Shown: positions 10,570 through 25,546 of the stretch, one piece after another
Numbering within the stretch: position 1 is the first letter of the stretch
How the letters are laid out: the number at the start of each line of letters is the position of its first letter
From: Rotaria socialis
Taxonomy: Eukaryota; Rotifera; Eurotatoria; Philodinida; Philodinidae
Assembly (NCBI GenBank): GCA_905331475.1
Contig: CAJNYU010000745.1
Span: 1-64,000, forward strand
Length of the DNA: 64,000 nucleotides
Direction: 5' to 3'
The notes under the pieces: model-generated
What the model saw: the letters and a program-made list of their open reading frames with translations, nothing else
Told to the model about the DNA's origin: nothing
The model's database searches: none
Position numbers and translations under genes: made by a program

Positions 10570-12306
10570 TCAGCTTATAGCGAAAAATGCCACCCGTGGT
10601 ACATTATTGACTTCTCCATCTACTTGTACTTGATTCTCCATTCGAAGCTTAGCTTGTCTTTTGAAAATAAATCGAAGAAGTAAAGTAAGAATCATGCAGA
10701 CAAAAATTAGAGTTGCCATTGTAATATGAATTTGGCGGAAATCAGGTACACTATTTCCATCGTTAATAAACGGTATAATCACTCCACCGATTTGAGCAAG
10801 TCCAACGACGAAGGATATTACTAATGTTCTTCTTATTCGACCACTTACATTGATAGTTAGCCATGCCATTAGTAAAGCAAAAGTCGCATATGCGCCCGAG
10901 CATGCAAAGCATCCACTCACGTACACGACCACTGTGCTAGATCCTTCAAAGGCAGCCATGAGAGCGAAGCCAATAACTGAAATAATTTCAAAAACTACCA
11001 TATGATATCCATGCCCATTGAATCTTGCCACTGAAAGGCCACCGACCAGGGCGAAGACACACGCCAACGCATATGGTGGAGAGTTCATAAGTAATCCGCT
11101 AGCACCGGTGTAGCCTATATATTTAACTAGACTAGGAAAATATGCTATCCAATATTTTGTCACGGCCGAATTTCCAGCACATATAGCCGCAAATAGCCAG
11201 ATCTTACCACTACTTAAGACGCTGCATATATCACACCACTGCACGTGATGTTTTTCTTCAGGCTCATTAGCATCTGGTTCCATTTCGTCACATAAATTAT
11301 TAATCAGAATTTCTCTTTCAGCTGGTTGTAAAACTATTCATGAAAAAAGAGAAATTACTACAAAATTCATTTTGAGAAGCTCACATCGAAGAGGATTCGA
11401 GATTTTGTCAAGAAAGAGAAAAGTGGTTATTCCAAGAAGAACAACTGGAATACCAATAAGAATAAAGAGCCATTGCCAGCTCTCTAGACCACCGATTCCA
11501 TCCATTTTCTCGATGACGAAAACCTATTCGGATGAAAAGTTGTACATAATATTTTCAACTCAATCTCCGTTGAAACTATTCCTGCTTATAGAAATTATTA
11601 ACGTCACTCAAAAATAATCTTGAAATCAGCTGAGAAGCTTTCATACGTACCAGAATAGCAGCTACAGCTGCTGATGAAATAGCTGCTATATAGAAGACGA
11701 CTATTCGCATGGTTAGGAACGTTTTAGGATAACATCTTGATAAATAGGCTAACATGCCTGGAAAGAAACCTGAAATCGCCATTCCCTGTTGAAAATTTCA
11801 CTAAGTTATTCAGAGATGGAGCAGAAATAAGGATCAGTACCAACAGAAATCGTAGAACAAGTAGTAATGGAATATTTTTGGCAAAACCCATACCGATACT
11901 CAGTGATCCCCATACCAACAAAATGATAGTCAAGTAGATAGTGGTTCCCGTATAAAGGATCAAAAGTGCCGAAGGGACAGTAAATATAAACTAGAATAGG
12001 CCAGATATATATATATGTATATAGAATGTTGATATCAAGATTGCCGTCGCTTACATAGCCAAGATACATAAGAGCAACAGACCAATCGCCTTCAGTCGGA
12101 GATAAGCTTATATCCTGATTTAGACCAAGATTCGTGACATATCCTATGTAGAAGCAAGTGCGAAGTTACATATGATTTGATTTTTGATGAAACTTACCCA
12201 TGCAAGCTCGATTCAAATAAGAGAAGAATTCAAGTATACATGCGAATAGCATTATCCGTACGTCAAGTTTACGGATGATATACCGATGGCAATGTTCAAG
12301 AGACAT
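10570..12306 (-). CDS. MFS transporter, anion:cation symporter (allantoate permease-like) family
   Basis: Six exons read leftward: 12306-12198, 12143-12055, 11990-11841, 11785-11651, 11523-11385 and 11321-10570. Every join is in phase; product 457 aa, full length for a 12-helix MFS protein. Landmarks in order: IRKLDVRIM before helix 1 and YLNRACMGY at its end; GLNQDISLSP in the first loop; RFLLGMAISGFFPGMLAYLS (helix 4 region); EKMDGIGGLESWQWLFIL before helix 6; a hydrophilic central loop; then six more hydrophobic helices. The MDGIGG...W-WLFI-EGIP-like block is typical of the fungal Dal5/Tna1-type anion:cation symporters, which move organic anions such as allantoate, nicotinate or ureidosuccinate with protons. 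Substrate here is unknown. A CTTACAG acceptor just upstream of the ATG suggests a 5' UTR intron. Transfer from a fungus followed by intron gain is plausible. Confidence 0.85.
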
Positions 12307-13385
12307 TTTGATGCTCTGTAAGAAAAAAAATAGCCTCATCATAGATATGATTTCAACTAGTAAATGTGAAGCTATCTTCTCGATCATAAAAAAATACCAT
12401 TAATGGTCATTTCTAAGTAATTTTCCTAATCTTCAACTAATACAGATAGGCCATATATTTTCTACAACATTTCGAAGAAACTATCATGAATGAGAAATGA
12501 ATATGTATAGAACGTTTGCGCAGCTTAATCGTTAAACGTCTTGTCAAACTCGTCAAACGATTATGGCTATGCATATTTGCGACGAAATAAAGATAAAAGA
12601 AAGTGACTCATACATCGATAACTTACTTCATTCACAGTGAATGAAATGCTGTTGGCTGTCCCGCTCTTATGTACACCCCAAGTACTGTCGATTTTATCAT
12701 TCGTTTAGTTGGAAAAAAATATAACGTCGCGAAGGAATCACACCCAACTAATGAGAGCAGTGATAAGCATGTATGTTTTATCGATTACATTTTCCTCTCT
12801 TATCGTACTTTGAGTGTGTAGATGAATGATTCGACTATATAAAATTTGTTCACGCATGCTACTTCGTTAGATATCGATAAGAAATGCATAAATATTTGCG
12901 TGATTATGGTTGAATCTGAATATCTTCGATTTTTAACTCATTGATAGTATACTTTGATTGGAAGTGTGGATGGGATGTCAAGAATCGCCTTGTGTATATT
13001 CTTACCATTAACCGTATTAAAAACGATATTTTTTAGGTAGTCGAAGAAAAAAATCTTACTTTTCTTGTCACGCTACGACACAAAAACTGTGTAATAAGTT
13101 TCTTTTGTATATTAATGAGTGTTTATAATTGAGTTGCGAAGAATGTTGTTCATTTAAGTGTTCGCTAACCGTTCAATAATGCTACTGGTCGACTTCGAAA
13201 AACAGAAAAAACATTAGTAAGAATAAGCATCGAATCGATCACCTTATAAATAAATATGATATATATTTATAGAGTGGTTTTTTAGAATACGATATTTTAA
13301 TCGTTCTAGATGATGTATTTTTTCTACTAAACAACATAATTGGTTACAACTCTGTTTTGGACCTTGTTTGCGACAACGAACTACG
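12307..13385. other. Divergent intergenic region
   Basis: This is the shared upstream region of the minus-strand transporter and the plus-strand ADP-ribosyltransferase. No coding region or clear promoter element was identified. The sequence is AT-rich and non-repetitive. Confidence 0.5.
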
Positions 13386-14525
13386 ATGGACTTATCTGTA
13401 ATAAATAGTTCTCCTCTCTCGGTACAGGCGACAATTGTTAGTCCAGTTGTTTCAAATGAGTCTGAAGAATTGGCAACATCTCCCGGTAATAACTCCAATC
13501 AGGTTGAGCGTGCTGCTGTGCATCGACGCCGTAATACTCATAACAGGGCTATGAATAGATATGAAGTTTCTTCTTCACGTGGAGAAAACTGGCATAGTTG
13601 GAATTCTTTGCGACTACCTTATATACTACATCAGCTCCGAGTAATTAATGAAGTAACCATCGATGCTGAATCCAACAACAATCGTATGCTCAGATTCCAA
13701 GATCGACTCGATTGTTCACTGCCAACAGAAAGTGTTAGCAACGATACACCGTATCATGGCAATATTTTCATCATGGACTGGCTACTTCAAACATTTAAAA
13801 CACCAGCAAAGGTGACGTTTGATCGTATATTTAAACTTTTGATAGAAGGAATTCAAAAAGAAGGAGAGATGCATGGAGATCCCAATTTACACAACCTGTT
13901 TGATATACTTTGGCATATCGAGCAAAATGCATCAAGCCTCAGCGAAACTAAACGTATGGCATTGCTAAGAGAAGGATGTATCTATATGTACACTGAAGCT
14001 TCGTTTCTGTATCGGGAAACGAATGAAGCTCTTCGTGTTAATGACAAGTCGAAACTCAAAACACTGGGACCGTTCTGCTTCCTCCTATATGATTACATCG
14101 GCAGAAATTCTTCTGACAATGTGTCAAAACTTGATCGTTTAAGGCAAACACTACATTTTAAGAAAAAGAATCCTCTGATAGTTTATCGTGGAGATATTGT
14201 ATTAGCACAGAAACTGAAAGAATATCGGGAAGCAGCTGGAAATGACAAGAAATGCTTCAAATGGTCGTGTTTCGTATCTACGTCAGCAGACATTGATAAA
14301 GCTCTGAAATTCGGTAAAAATGTTCTTTACGAGATGGATCTTGGTAGATATAGATGGAATGACCAATTTGCAAACATATCGCACCTATCAGTTTTCGAAA
14401 CAGAAAATGAGACACTTCTTCAGCCAGGTGTTCGATTTTGTATCGATACATTCGAAGAAAATTGGAGAGCTGATCGTGCACTTGTGCGTATTCATATTCT
14501 TCCATCGTACGTACAAAAAGTGTAG
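13386..14525 (+). CDS. NAD+:arginine ADP-ribosyltransferase-like protein
   Basis: Intronless frame; the ATG at 13386 is taken as start (the frame itself opens slightly earlier at a TTG), giving 379 aa. The C-terminal ~200 residues carry the R-S-E signature of arginine-specific mono-ADP-ribosyltransferases: VYRGD (Arg), FVSTSAD (the S-T-S strand), and FETENETLL, an E-x-E type catalytic motif. The enzyme would transfer ADP-ribose from NAD+ to protein arginine. No signal peptide or membrane anchor is seen, so a cytosolic protein is inferred. The N-terminal half is not recognised; it starts with a Ser/Asn/Thr-rich region that looks disordered. Bdelloid rotifers are known to carry many such genes. 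Target proteins cannot be told from the sequence. Confidence 0.8.
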   Translation: MDLSVINSSPLSVQATIVSPVVSNESEELATSPGNNSNQVERAAVHRRRNTHNRAMNRYEVSSSRGENWHSWNSLRLPYILHQLRVINEVTIDAESNNNRMLRFQDRLDCSLPTESVSNDTPYHGNIFIMDWLLQTFKTPAKVTFDRIFKLLIEGIQKEGEMHGDPNLHNLFDILWHIEQNASSLSETKRMALLREGCIYMYTEASFLYRETNEALRVNDKSKLKTLGPFCFLLYDYIGRNSSDNVSKLDRLRQTLHFKKKNPLIVYRGDIVLAQKLKEYREAAGNDKKCFKWSCFVSTSADIDKALKFGKNVLYEMDLGRYRWNDQFANISHLSVFETENETLLQPGVRFCIDTFEENWRADRALVRIHILPSYVQKV

Positions 14526-15117
14526 AAATCAACAGTAAGACGTTGCCATTCGACAAAAACAAAACGAATTGTTAATAGATATACATCCTTCTGATTTATC
14601 CGTAACTTATACAAAGTTGTCTGTTGAATTTAACAAAGGTAGCAGTTCAACGAACAGCTGTTTAGATACTATCAAAACTTTGAATAAAATGCATGATTTC
14701 ATAAATCATTCTTGTGATTGTGTATATCTTTTTCTATTTGCAAAATAGAAATCTTATCAATTTATAAACCGACTTTGCGAAATTATCTTTAGCAGGTCTC
14801 GAACTTATCAGTAACGTAAGTTGTAAGCAAGCCGTTGTGTTACTTATCTGATTACATCGAAATATGTTCTCAGGATGGTGAAAAGCGACATCTAGCCAGT
14901 TGTTTACCAACGTATATCCGTTGGTGTTAATCCTCAATATAGCATTGGTTGATTTAAAGTAGCCTATCGAATGTAGATATGAAAAGAAAAGAGTTGACAT
15001 CAAGTAAATAACTTTTCTTACTCATTTTCATTTCGTTTATTAACAGCATTGTTTTTTCAATATAAAAGTGAAACTGAACTGATAAATTTCCCGTCGGTGT
15101 TCTAGATTTTTTCAGTT
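14526..15117. other. Intergenic region
   Basis: No supported gene. Short open frames on both strands have no motif. The right end should contain the promoter of the proteasome gene that starts at 15118; no TATA box is obvious there. Confidence 0.5.
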
Positions 15118-17244
<2,127 letters not shown>

Positions 17245-17343
17245 CATAATCAAGTGTTTATTTGTTTGTTTTTTCTTTTATTGTTAATTCAATCCTGCGT
17301 TTCCATAGTTCTCGCTTTCTTTTTTAAAATAACATAACAAAAA

Positions 17344-17374
<31 letters not shown>

Positions 17375-18647
17375 TAAAATTCAGAATACTTTATCGATGA
17401 CAAATGTTTTTTTCAATGTTGGTTGAATAGTAAAAACAAACGAGACTATTTTTATTTTCGATTACATCAATAGAGTTAATAGTTATTCGGTTCTTTGAAA
17501 GTAGAATAATAATAAGTCAATTTCACAATTATATTACTCATTAGCTGCAACACGTGAAATAGCTAGTGTCTTTGATAATTTAAATGAAGACCATGATTTC
17601 GTATGGAATTATTCTATGTAATATTACTATGCATTTTTCTGGCAATAGTCTTCTGCTGCTCTATGAGACATCTATTTTTCTCTACAATGAGCCATGTTGT
17701 GCTAGTAAGATATTGATAAGGATGGATAGAGTTTTTATAGTGAAAGCGTCCCTTTTTTTCTAATTCTTAAAGACAAAAAAAAGAGAACAAACCATTATAA
17801 TGAGCACAATGTGAATTTCTAATGAGTTAAGGTTTTAATTATTCTTTCTTTTTCAATTGGAATGTCACCTAGCCTTTTAAGTGATAGTATACTAAACTAT
17901 CGTACCAGTAGTCATCATATTATATGAGTTTTAAAAATCTCCCCAGTCGAAGTTGCGCTTTCATCACGAAATTGGTCAGTTTATATTATCTTTTGAAATA
18001 TATGCTGTTATTAGTTGATTTTCAAGCTCAATATGAAGATTTGACTTGAATAGAAAATATTACTATTATTATCATAACCTTTGTATATACCAAAAATGTA
18101 CATTATCAATTTATTTTTGTATGTAATCGTTCTTATGTCATTAAAGCAATCATCGTCGAATGAAATGTTTGATTTAATTCTCATTAAATCTCAGATGCAT
18201 GAAAGGGTTGATGGGAGGACCCTTTGAATAGCCATGCCAACACCTGACTTTTATGCAACTCATATATTTGCGAAGAAAATGATGAGCCTAACTTTAAAAG
18301 CGAGATTTTTGCGGCTGCCCACCCTCCCCATTATCGACATTAATGAGTTAAAAATTGTGCTGATTAGGAGTTAGAATAATTAGGATGATATTTCGCCTTT
18401 TCTTGTATTGCAAACTACTTGAAAAAGGCAAGACCTACTCATTACAGAACATAGCAGCTGAGTTAGGCTACTATTACAGACCTTGCAAACTAATCTCTAC
18501 CATTGTTAAAGATGCCAGCTAGCAATTAACCCACAATTACAAACATAAGTAATTGCGTAGTGACCTGATTATAGAATTTGGAAATTATGGCGGATTTTTC
18601 ATTTATGTCAAAGTAAAAAAAGAAATGGTAAAAAACAATGCACAAGT
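17245..18647. other. Intergenic region
   Basis: No supported gene. It contains the 3' flank of PSMC3 with a homopolymer plus TA microsatellite, and the 3' flank of the minus-strand NHL-repeat gene. The segment at about 18220-18330 is somewhat richer in G+C but shows no reading frame of interest. Confidence 0.5.
17339..17377. repeat. Poly(A)/(TA)n microsatellite
   Basis: A run of about 14 A is followed by about 12 TA dinucleotides in the 3' flank of PSMC3. This is a simple-sequence tract, likely length-variable. Confidence 0.95.
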
Positions 18648-21600
18648 CTATTCGATAGAAAATCGTTGAACACGATTATTCTCATTATCGGCGACATAGA
18701 GGTTACCATGTAAATCGAAAGACAAACTAACGGGGTAGTCGAACTGATTTGCTGCTGCCCCTGGACCATTTCCACCCACAATTACAGTGCCTTGTGTCGC
18801 TCCTTGAATCCAACGCATTACACGATGATTCTCCGAGTCTGACACGTAGAGAGTACCCAAATTATCGATGAAGAGTCCGCTGGCCCAATGCAATTGTGGC
18901 AGAGCATTCCAGTCTCATTGACCTCCAGCGATCACAATGCCTGCTTTGGCACCTTCAGTCCATTTCACTACACGGTGATTCTCGTTGTCTGATACGTAGA
19001 CATTCTGTTGTCGATCGACAAAGAGGTATGTGGGCCAGTTAAGTTGATGGAAACCATCACCTCTGTCATTTCCACCAGCCACCAAAATGCCATTCTCCTC
19101 ACCCAATTGATATCGTCTTACTTCATGTTTTTCGTTATCTGAAACGTAGAGATATCTCTTCTCATCCATTACTAATCCCCAACATTGAATGTTGGGGATA
19201 AGAATTTTTCCTTGTACTGAATCACTACGACGAGACCACCATACAACTCGTCGATTCCCATGATCACAAATAATCAGACTATCCGCCTCTTTGTCGATCA
19301 ATACATATGTTGGCTGATTCAATTGGTTCAAGCCATTTCCTTGGCCTTGGCCGCCAGCAACAACTTGCCCATTTGTCGTATCACCTTCCTTCCATTGGAT
19401 GATACGATGATTGCAGTTGTCAGCAATAATCACTGTTTGATTATCATCAATGAAGAGACCTTGAGGGCAGTGGAGTTGATTAGTGGCAGTGCCATCTCCA
19501 TTGTCTCCAGCAATAGTCATACCATTCAGTGTCCATTTGGCATCAGCAGGAATATTAGCTGCAAGAAAACAAAAAACAATAGAAGATCTCTTTCTAAAGT
19601 GATTGCATTAGAAAATATGGCACGAGAAATGTGTGCAAAGAACTACTCTTAAGCACTCATAGCTAATCCGATGGTGAAGTTCTAATGAATAACAGCAGTT
19701 CCCGTCTAATTTCGAAAGTAAGGCAAAATTCCTTTTATAGACCATTTTTTAGGAACGCAAGAATTCTCCAAAAAGTTTTTTTAGAAGGCTCAAAAAAAAA
19801 TACTAAGTCAAATGTCTACATCATCACTTATCTTTCTCAAGCGCGGATAGAGCCCGTTATATTTTTTCAAGATATTATAGAGAAATATATATACATATAT
19901 ATTTTTTTTTTGAGTACGTGCATATTACATATTTCGAAAGTACATGGAGTTTGCATCTACCGAGGATGCATAAACAAAATAGATTAAATTCAATGCCAAT
20001 AAAGACATTCTCGAGCTTTTTTCCTAAGTCTCATCACTATAGAATTGCCCTCCTTTTTTAAAATAGAACAAATAATTATAGATTTTTCTTGTATAGAACT
20101 TGACATTCTTTATCATTCCTCATATATATTTTATTAACTAATTATCTTGTATGTTCGAGAATAATCTGAATATTATATCGACACGCGCTCCTTCACAAGT
20201 TCTAAAAAGAAGTAACTCTTTTTGATGAGCTCTCTCGTTTTGTTCTTTCGGCAGTATAGGAAAATAGAGAATGCTTTGTTTTGGTAAAATTTTTCTTAGA
20301 CTCGTAATAAAGTTGAAATAAAAAGAAAATTGTTACTAAATAAGATTATTTTCTTATGCTTTCTTTTTAGCTGATTACTGTTGACGTAAGACTCAATGTA
20401 TTCCTTAGCACATTCACCATATATAAGCATATAAATACAAGGCAAGACAAAAACAAATATACATAAGATAATAGAGAATTTCAAGCTATATCAGAATCTA
20501 TAATTGTTTGTTTTTCGCACAAAAAAATAGAGTAATTCTATGGTGATGAAAAATCAAAACATAACTGAGATTTTGATGAAAGAGAAAAAATCAAGTCGGT
20601 GAAAACCTATTTTAGTCTCTTCTCAAAAAATCTATTAGTAACAGAAATCACCATCATAATTGCAGAAGTAGGAAAAATATAATTAAATAAAAGTAGTAAG
20701 GCAGATTCTTGCTAAATAATTGTTAGAAATGAGTAGGAAATCCTAAGAATTCTTTAGAAGGAATTCTCCATGATAGCGTTGTGAGAATGGTTGTCTTTTA
20801 ATTGAAATAAAATATTATAGAATTTGAAGAAGACAAGCAAAATGTTGTATGGAATTGAAAATTCTTGGCAAAGAGTTTTTGACTAGAGGTAATTATAATA
20901 TTATTATCCTTACTAATTTACAGTCTGCTTCAATAGTTCCCAGATTATGGAGACACATCAATATATTTTAATACAGCTCTGTTTAGAAAAAAAATTTCAC
21001 ATGTTGTCATGCATAGATATCTCCTCCTCACATAAGTACTTTCTTTAAATGTTTTGGTGTAGATTTTGATAGCCTGTAGTAAGTATACTATGAAACATCG
21101 TAATTTGATATTTTATCCGATCACTTATAGAAATAAAAGAGAGGATCATATTTCTTTCATTCATATCGCAAAATAGCTCAATCATTTTCAAAATTTCCCT
21201 ACTTAACGTAGTTTGTGTTTATTAATCTTTTTTGGGTAGTTCTTTTGTCTGACGACAAATAGCACTATTAAAAACTAGATTTGGTATTCGAGTCAAACCC
21301 GAATACAAAATGCGGTGTGAAGCGCCAAAAAAAAGGTGAAATCTCAAGGTTACCCTACGCTGGCAATATAAGAAAGTTACAATAAGGTTTAGAAGTTCAT
21401 CTTTCTAGTTGTCCTGAAAGTGCATCACTAACGTAAGAGAACTTTATCCATGCATATCTATATGTACGAAGATGTTTGCTTAACTTTTTATCGGTAATCA
21501 GCTAGTTCCACAGCTAGTAAAAAAGAAATCAACTGATAGATAGATTTCTCTAGTGTTCTCAAGATATTTATCTTGAACAATAACTACACGATAAAGTCAT

Positions 21601-24600
21601 TTGTGATTCTATTGTTTACTATCAACATTTGGAAACGACGAGGATACAATGAGACCACTCTTGAAGTATCCATGATTTGTATTGTCTGACGGTGATTTCA
21701 AATCAAACTTTTTAAAGTTTTCCATAAACGAATTATTTCTTTGTTGTTGTCATATTTTGACTCATAATTTCTATCACATCTATAGATATACTGAGAGAAG
21801 ATTCCATTCATTCAAGCTCAGTGCTTACTTCATATATCAACCGCCCAGGTATAAAAGTAAGACTCAAATGATAAGAAGATTTTCCAACTTTGCTAGAAAC
21901 GTATTCCATTTTTTAATTAACGATAAATCTTAAAATTTGAAACTAAAACATTTCAAAGCCATTTTTACCTACTTATTCGATTGAAAAGAAAGTCTTGCAT
22001 GTGTTATTATTATTTGACGATAGAATACTATTTGTATAGAGTGTTCCGTAATTGCATCAAAGCATGCGCGAAAACTTTCTTCATCTATTTGAGGATTTCA
22101 GATAAACAAAAAAAATCAATTCAATATAAGAAAGCAGATTGGAAACATCTGGAAGTTTTATCAAAATTCTGCATTTTGAATTAATACGCATAATAAATTT
22201 GTTCAACTTTGAATGCTCTTTCTCGTCAAATAATTGAACTAGAAAAACAAAGCTACGTCTCATTATTCTGTTAAGAATTATCGGAAAGATTGCTTGATGT
22301 CAGACTGTAGTCTCTAAAACTTTACTTAACGACAGAAACTAATATCTCCAGTACTTATTTATGAACGAATACATTGCCTAAACACTAAAAATGTAATGAA
22401 CTTTCTTCATTCATTTTACTGGACAAATAAACAAAATTTACTAGAGTATCATATTTAGATAGAATCAATTACTAGATGTTTGAAACCGGACTGAAGCTAC
22501 CTTTTTCGTTAGCATTAGCGCTTTCACTTTGGTCTATAGTTGAATGTTCACCTGAGCAACTAGGTGGAGCGTCGAATAACATCGCAAAAAAAGAAGATCC
22601 TCGCTTCATATCTATAGCTATTTTCGTAGTTTTCGTTATGCTTCATGTATTTCTTTTCATAAATATGCTTTAAAAATTAGCAGCCTACCGTAAAAAAAAC
22701 TTGTAAATCATTCAAACCGACACTCAGTTTCACCTACCTGTGACTGTAGTTGGCGTTGTAATAGTTGGTGCTATGACTTTTTTCTTAGTTCTTCTAGTAG
22801 TACCTTTAGTGCTTCTTTTAGTAGCTACTTTGGTGGTTCCTATAGCTGCTGTTGTCATTATGGGTGTTGTAGTAGTTGTAGTAGTTGTAGCAGTTGTAGT
22901 AGTTGTAGCAGTTGTAGTAGTTGTAGTAGTTGTAGTAGTTGTAGAAGTTGTTGCAGTAGTGTCTACGCTGGTTGTTTCATTGGTGTTCGTTACGATATTT
23001 GACGTGGAAATATAGGGTGTTAAGCTTAATTGTGTGGGACCGTAAATTGAAATATTGAATTCACCTATGTCGTCTGGATGGTATGTTGTAACAACGAGGA
23101 TCGTGGATTGAGTCACCGTAAACGTCGCTGTGATCTGAAAATTGCCTTGAGAGCCACCGTCATCTTTAGCTACTACTAGATTCGATTGTGGACTGCTTGA
23201 AATGAATGGCATAATATATAGATATCCGTAAGTGTCCATAAGACTGTCGCACACAAATGTGTAAGAGCCGCTAATTGACGCCGTTACCTGAATCGCCATG
23301 TAATAGTAAGCCATTCCACCGCCATTGGGTCGCGGAAACTGGGAACTGCTTTTGGTCAACACGTTCGAGTAACAGAGTTGCATCTCAGAGTTGGTCACTG
23401 GAATAAAAAGAAAAAAACATTTTGTGATCAAATTCACATCTCTTTTTGAATTAATATGGTAATATTCGGTTTGTGAAACAATACTCTCTCGAGCGAAACA
23501 TATTCATATGATGATCTAGGAATCATGTATTTTTTCGCAATTATGTGTGATTTTTCGAGATGGAGTGTGCATAGTGAATGAACTCCAGGAAGTTTCGAAC
23601 GTCAATGCTAACTATCAAAGCAGGTACTCAGATCTATTCTCAAAGAAACTTTTGGAATGCGAGTGGGTATAGAAACGATTGAGATCGACACCTATACACC
23701 TACATCATTGGAAAGAATATTGAAAGTTGAATAGAACTGCTTGTTTTTGTTTTAAAATAAGTTTTTCTAATAGAATTTTGTGCGGTAGCGCTCGACTTTT
23801 CGTAACGCTATATGCATAGTAGCGGAAAAATTCAACTTTTACAATAAGCTTGAGACTGTAAACTTGTGCATTCTTTATATCAGAGGTGATGTTATTAAAA
23901 GTGTCTTTGCTATTGTGGAAGCAGTTCACTATTCAAAACATAGAGCCCTCTTTTTCCTAACTGAATTCATCAGTGATTTTCAAGAATCATTACATGTCGT
24001 TACTCAATTAGGCTCTAAGAATAAAGTCTCATAGATGACAGCTTATAGAAAAGTTCGTAGGAGCTTCCATGTCTCATTATAGAGTTGAAATTTTCTTAAC
24101 GATGTACACAGTATGATTTAGAACATAATGATTCCTTATATAACTTCGAGCTCGAGCTATTTTGCTCAATTTTCAATACTTCTCCTAATGTTGTATTTAG
24201 AAGCAGTATATTATGTCTGATCATTTCTTTTGATTTGTGATTATTGATCATAAAAACTGCGTACACTTTACATATTATGCGCAGTAGGTTTTTAAGCGAA
24301 AATCTAGTCAGTTCTGTCTTATAGCTCCTCTATAACAGCAAGACTTGTCGAATATTAAAACTATCCTAAATATTCACCTACCTAAGAAAAATTTATTTTC
24401 TCAGCTAAATTTCGACTGTCCACCGACTAAATCAAGAATAGAAATTCAATTTAAACTGGGACTCGAACCAAATATGCTAATAAAAAGATATTTATTGTTG
24501 ACATTTCTTTTTGAAACGAAACAAGAAGTAAAATGTGTCTCAAGCGTGTATAGATTAATTTTATTTTTTCTATCATTCTTTTGAAAACAATGATTTTGAT

Positions 24601-25546
24601 TGGCACTTTTCCACTAGTGTAATTAACATTCAGAAGTCAACAAAAACAAACATTTTCGGGTCATTTTGGCAAGAAATTTATGGTGCTCTCCTGCTTATAT
24701 TCTGTTCTTTTGCTCTTGGTCATTCTCACCTGCATTGCGGCGGATACGATGATGCGGTCGTTGTACTTCACCATCATCAATGCTTGAGTTGTGGAACCGG
24801 TTGTTTGCATGTCGGTTCCGAATAAAGACATCTTAATAGAATTAAGCGGATTGAAAATATCACAGCGGTATTTCTATAGAACGAATAGATACGGGTGCTT
24901 CCCTCACGTTCACTGATTATAAAAATCCAAAGCTAACAAAATTGATTTTTAAACAAAATTTGATATTTTCTTAGTAACCTTGACTTCTTTTACGTATCAA
25001 ATCAAATTTTCTTTGTAATAACCTGGTACTATTTCATTGATTCATATTGTTTGAATTGACTGATATAAACTATTATGTTTTCGCCACATTTAACTCGAGA
25101 ATATAGGCTTGTGCTCATCTGCTTATTCTAGTCAAAATCTATCAATATAATTGTGTTTAACATTAATCTTCATATTATTTCTTTATGTTGGTACCTTAAT
25201 TTTCTTTTATTATCTAGCTTTCATCTAAATGTTTGATTTTTAAATTATTATTGCGTCATTCGGAAAAAATCTTTTGCATAGCTCGAGTTTATATATTGCG
25301 TCTATGACTAGTCCGAGAGTTATACAAATTTAAGATAGTATTTACTTTCTTAAAAGAAACTATATGCTAAATGTTGGATAGTGTTTGATTTACAATAGCG
25401 GAGAAAATATTTTTTCTATGAAGTACTAAAACGTTTGTCTCGCCCTTTCATTATAAATAGTGTGACTTACCGTAAGCATCGATTTGTCGGCTATCCACTC
25501 GGCTTAAGAATGATAATACCAGTAGTAGTAAAACAGGATAAAACAT
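18648..25546 (-). CDS. Secreted Thr-rich NHL-repeat protein, interrupted by an in-frame TGA
   Basis: Four exons read leftward: 25546-25471 (signal peptide MFYPVLLLLVLSFLS...), 24831-24730 (Arg/His/Asn-rich linker), 23397-22738 and 19558-18648. All three introns (639, 1332 and 3179 nt) are phase 1, as in shuffled extracellular modules, and each join restores the frame; that is the main support for one gene. Exon 3 encodes a beta-rich domain (SGSYTFVCDSLMDTYGYLY) and a long poly-Thr stalk with a basic end. Exon 4 encodes about six NHL repeats (pattern GLFIDDNQTVIIADNCNHRI...W), expected to form a six-bladed beta-propeller. A TGA at 18917-18915 interrupts the fifth repeat, between AGGQ and a continuing ALPQLHW...; the frame resumes to a normal stop at 18648. 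It may be a recent pseudogene, a sequence error (TGA for GGA) or readthrough. Partner and function are unknown. Confidence 0.7.
22861..22960. repeat. Thr-codon microsatellite (GTAGTT/GTTGTA)
   Basis: An imperfect trinucleotide/hexanucleotide array that reads as ACA/ACT/ACC-type threonine codons on the minus strand and encodes the stalk of the NHL-repeat protein. The valine-rich frame on the plus strand is its shadow. Confidence 0.9.

Noticed and set aside
14734-15003. 89-residue minus-strand frame upstream of PSMC3
   Set aside because: No motif, biased composition, and no splice or promoter context.
18915-18917. TGA read as selenocysteine
   Set aside because: NHL proteins are not selenoproteins, the codon replaces a Gly/Asn-type loop residue, and no SECIS-like hairpin was found downstream.
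22476-22673. 65-residue plus-strand frame with two hydrophobic segments
   Set aside because: It lies inside the 3.2-kb intron of the NHL gene on the other strand, with no homology, splice signal or promoter. Chance open frame in AT-rich DNA is likelier.
22740-23015. Valine-rich plus-strand frame
   Set aside because: It is the antisense shadow of the Thr-codon microsatellite of the NHL-repeat gene.
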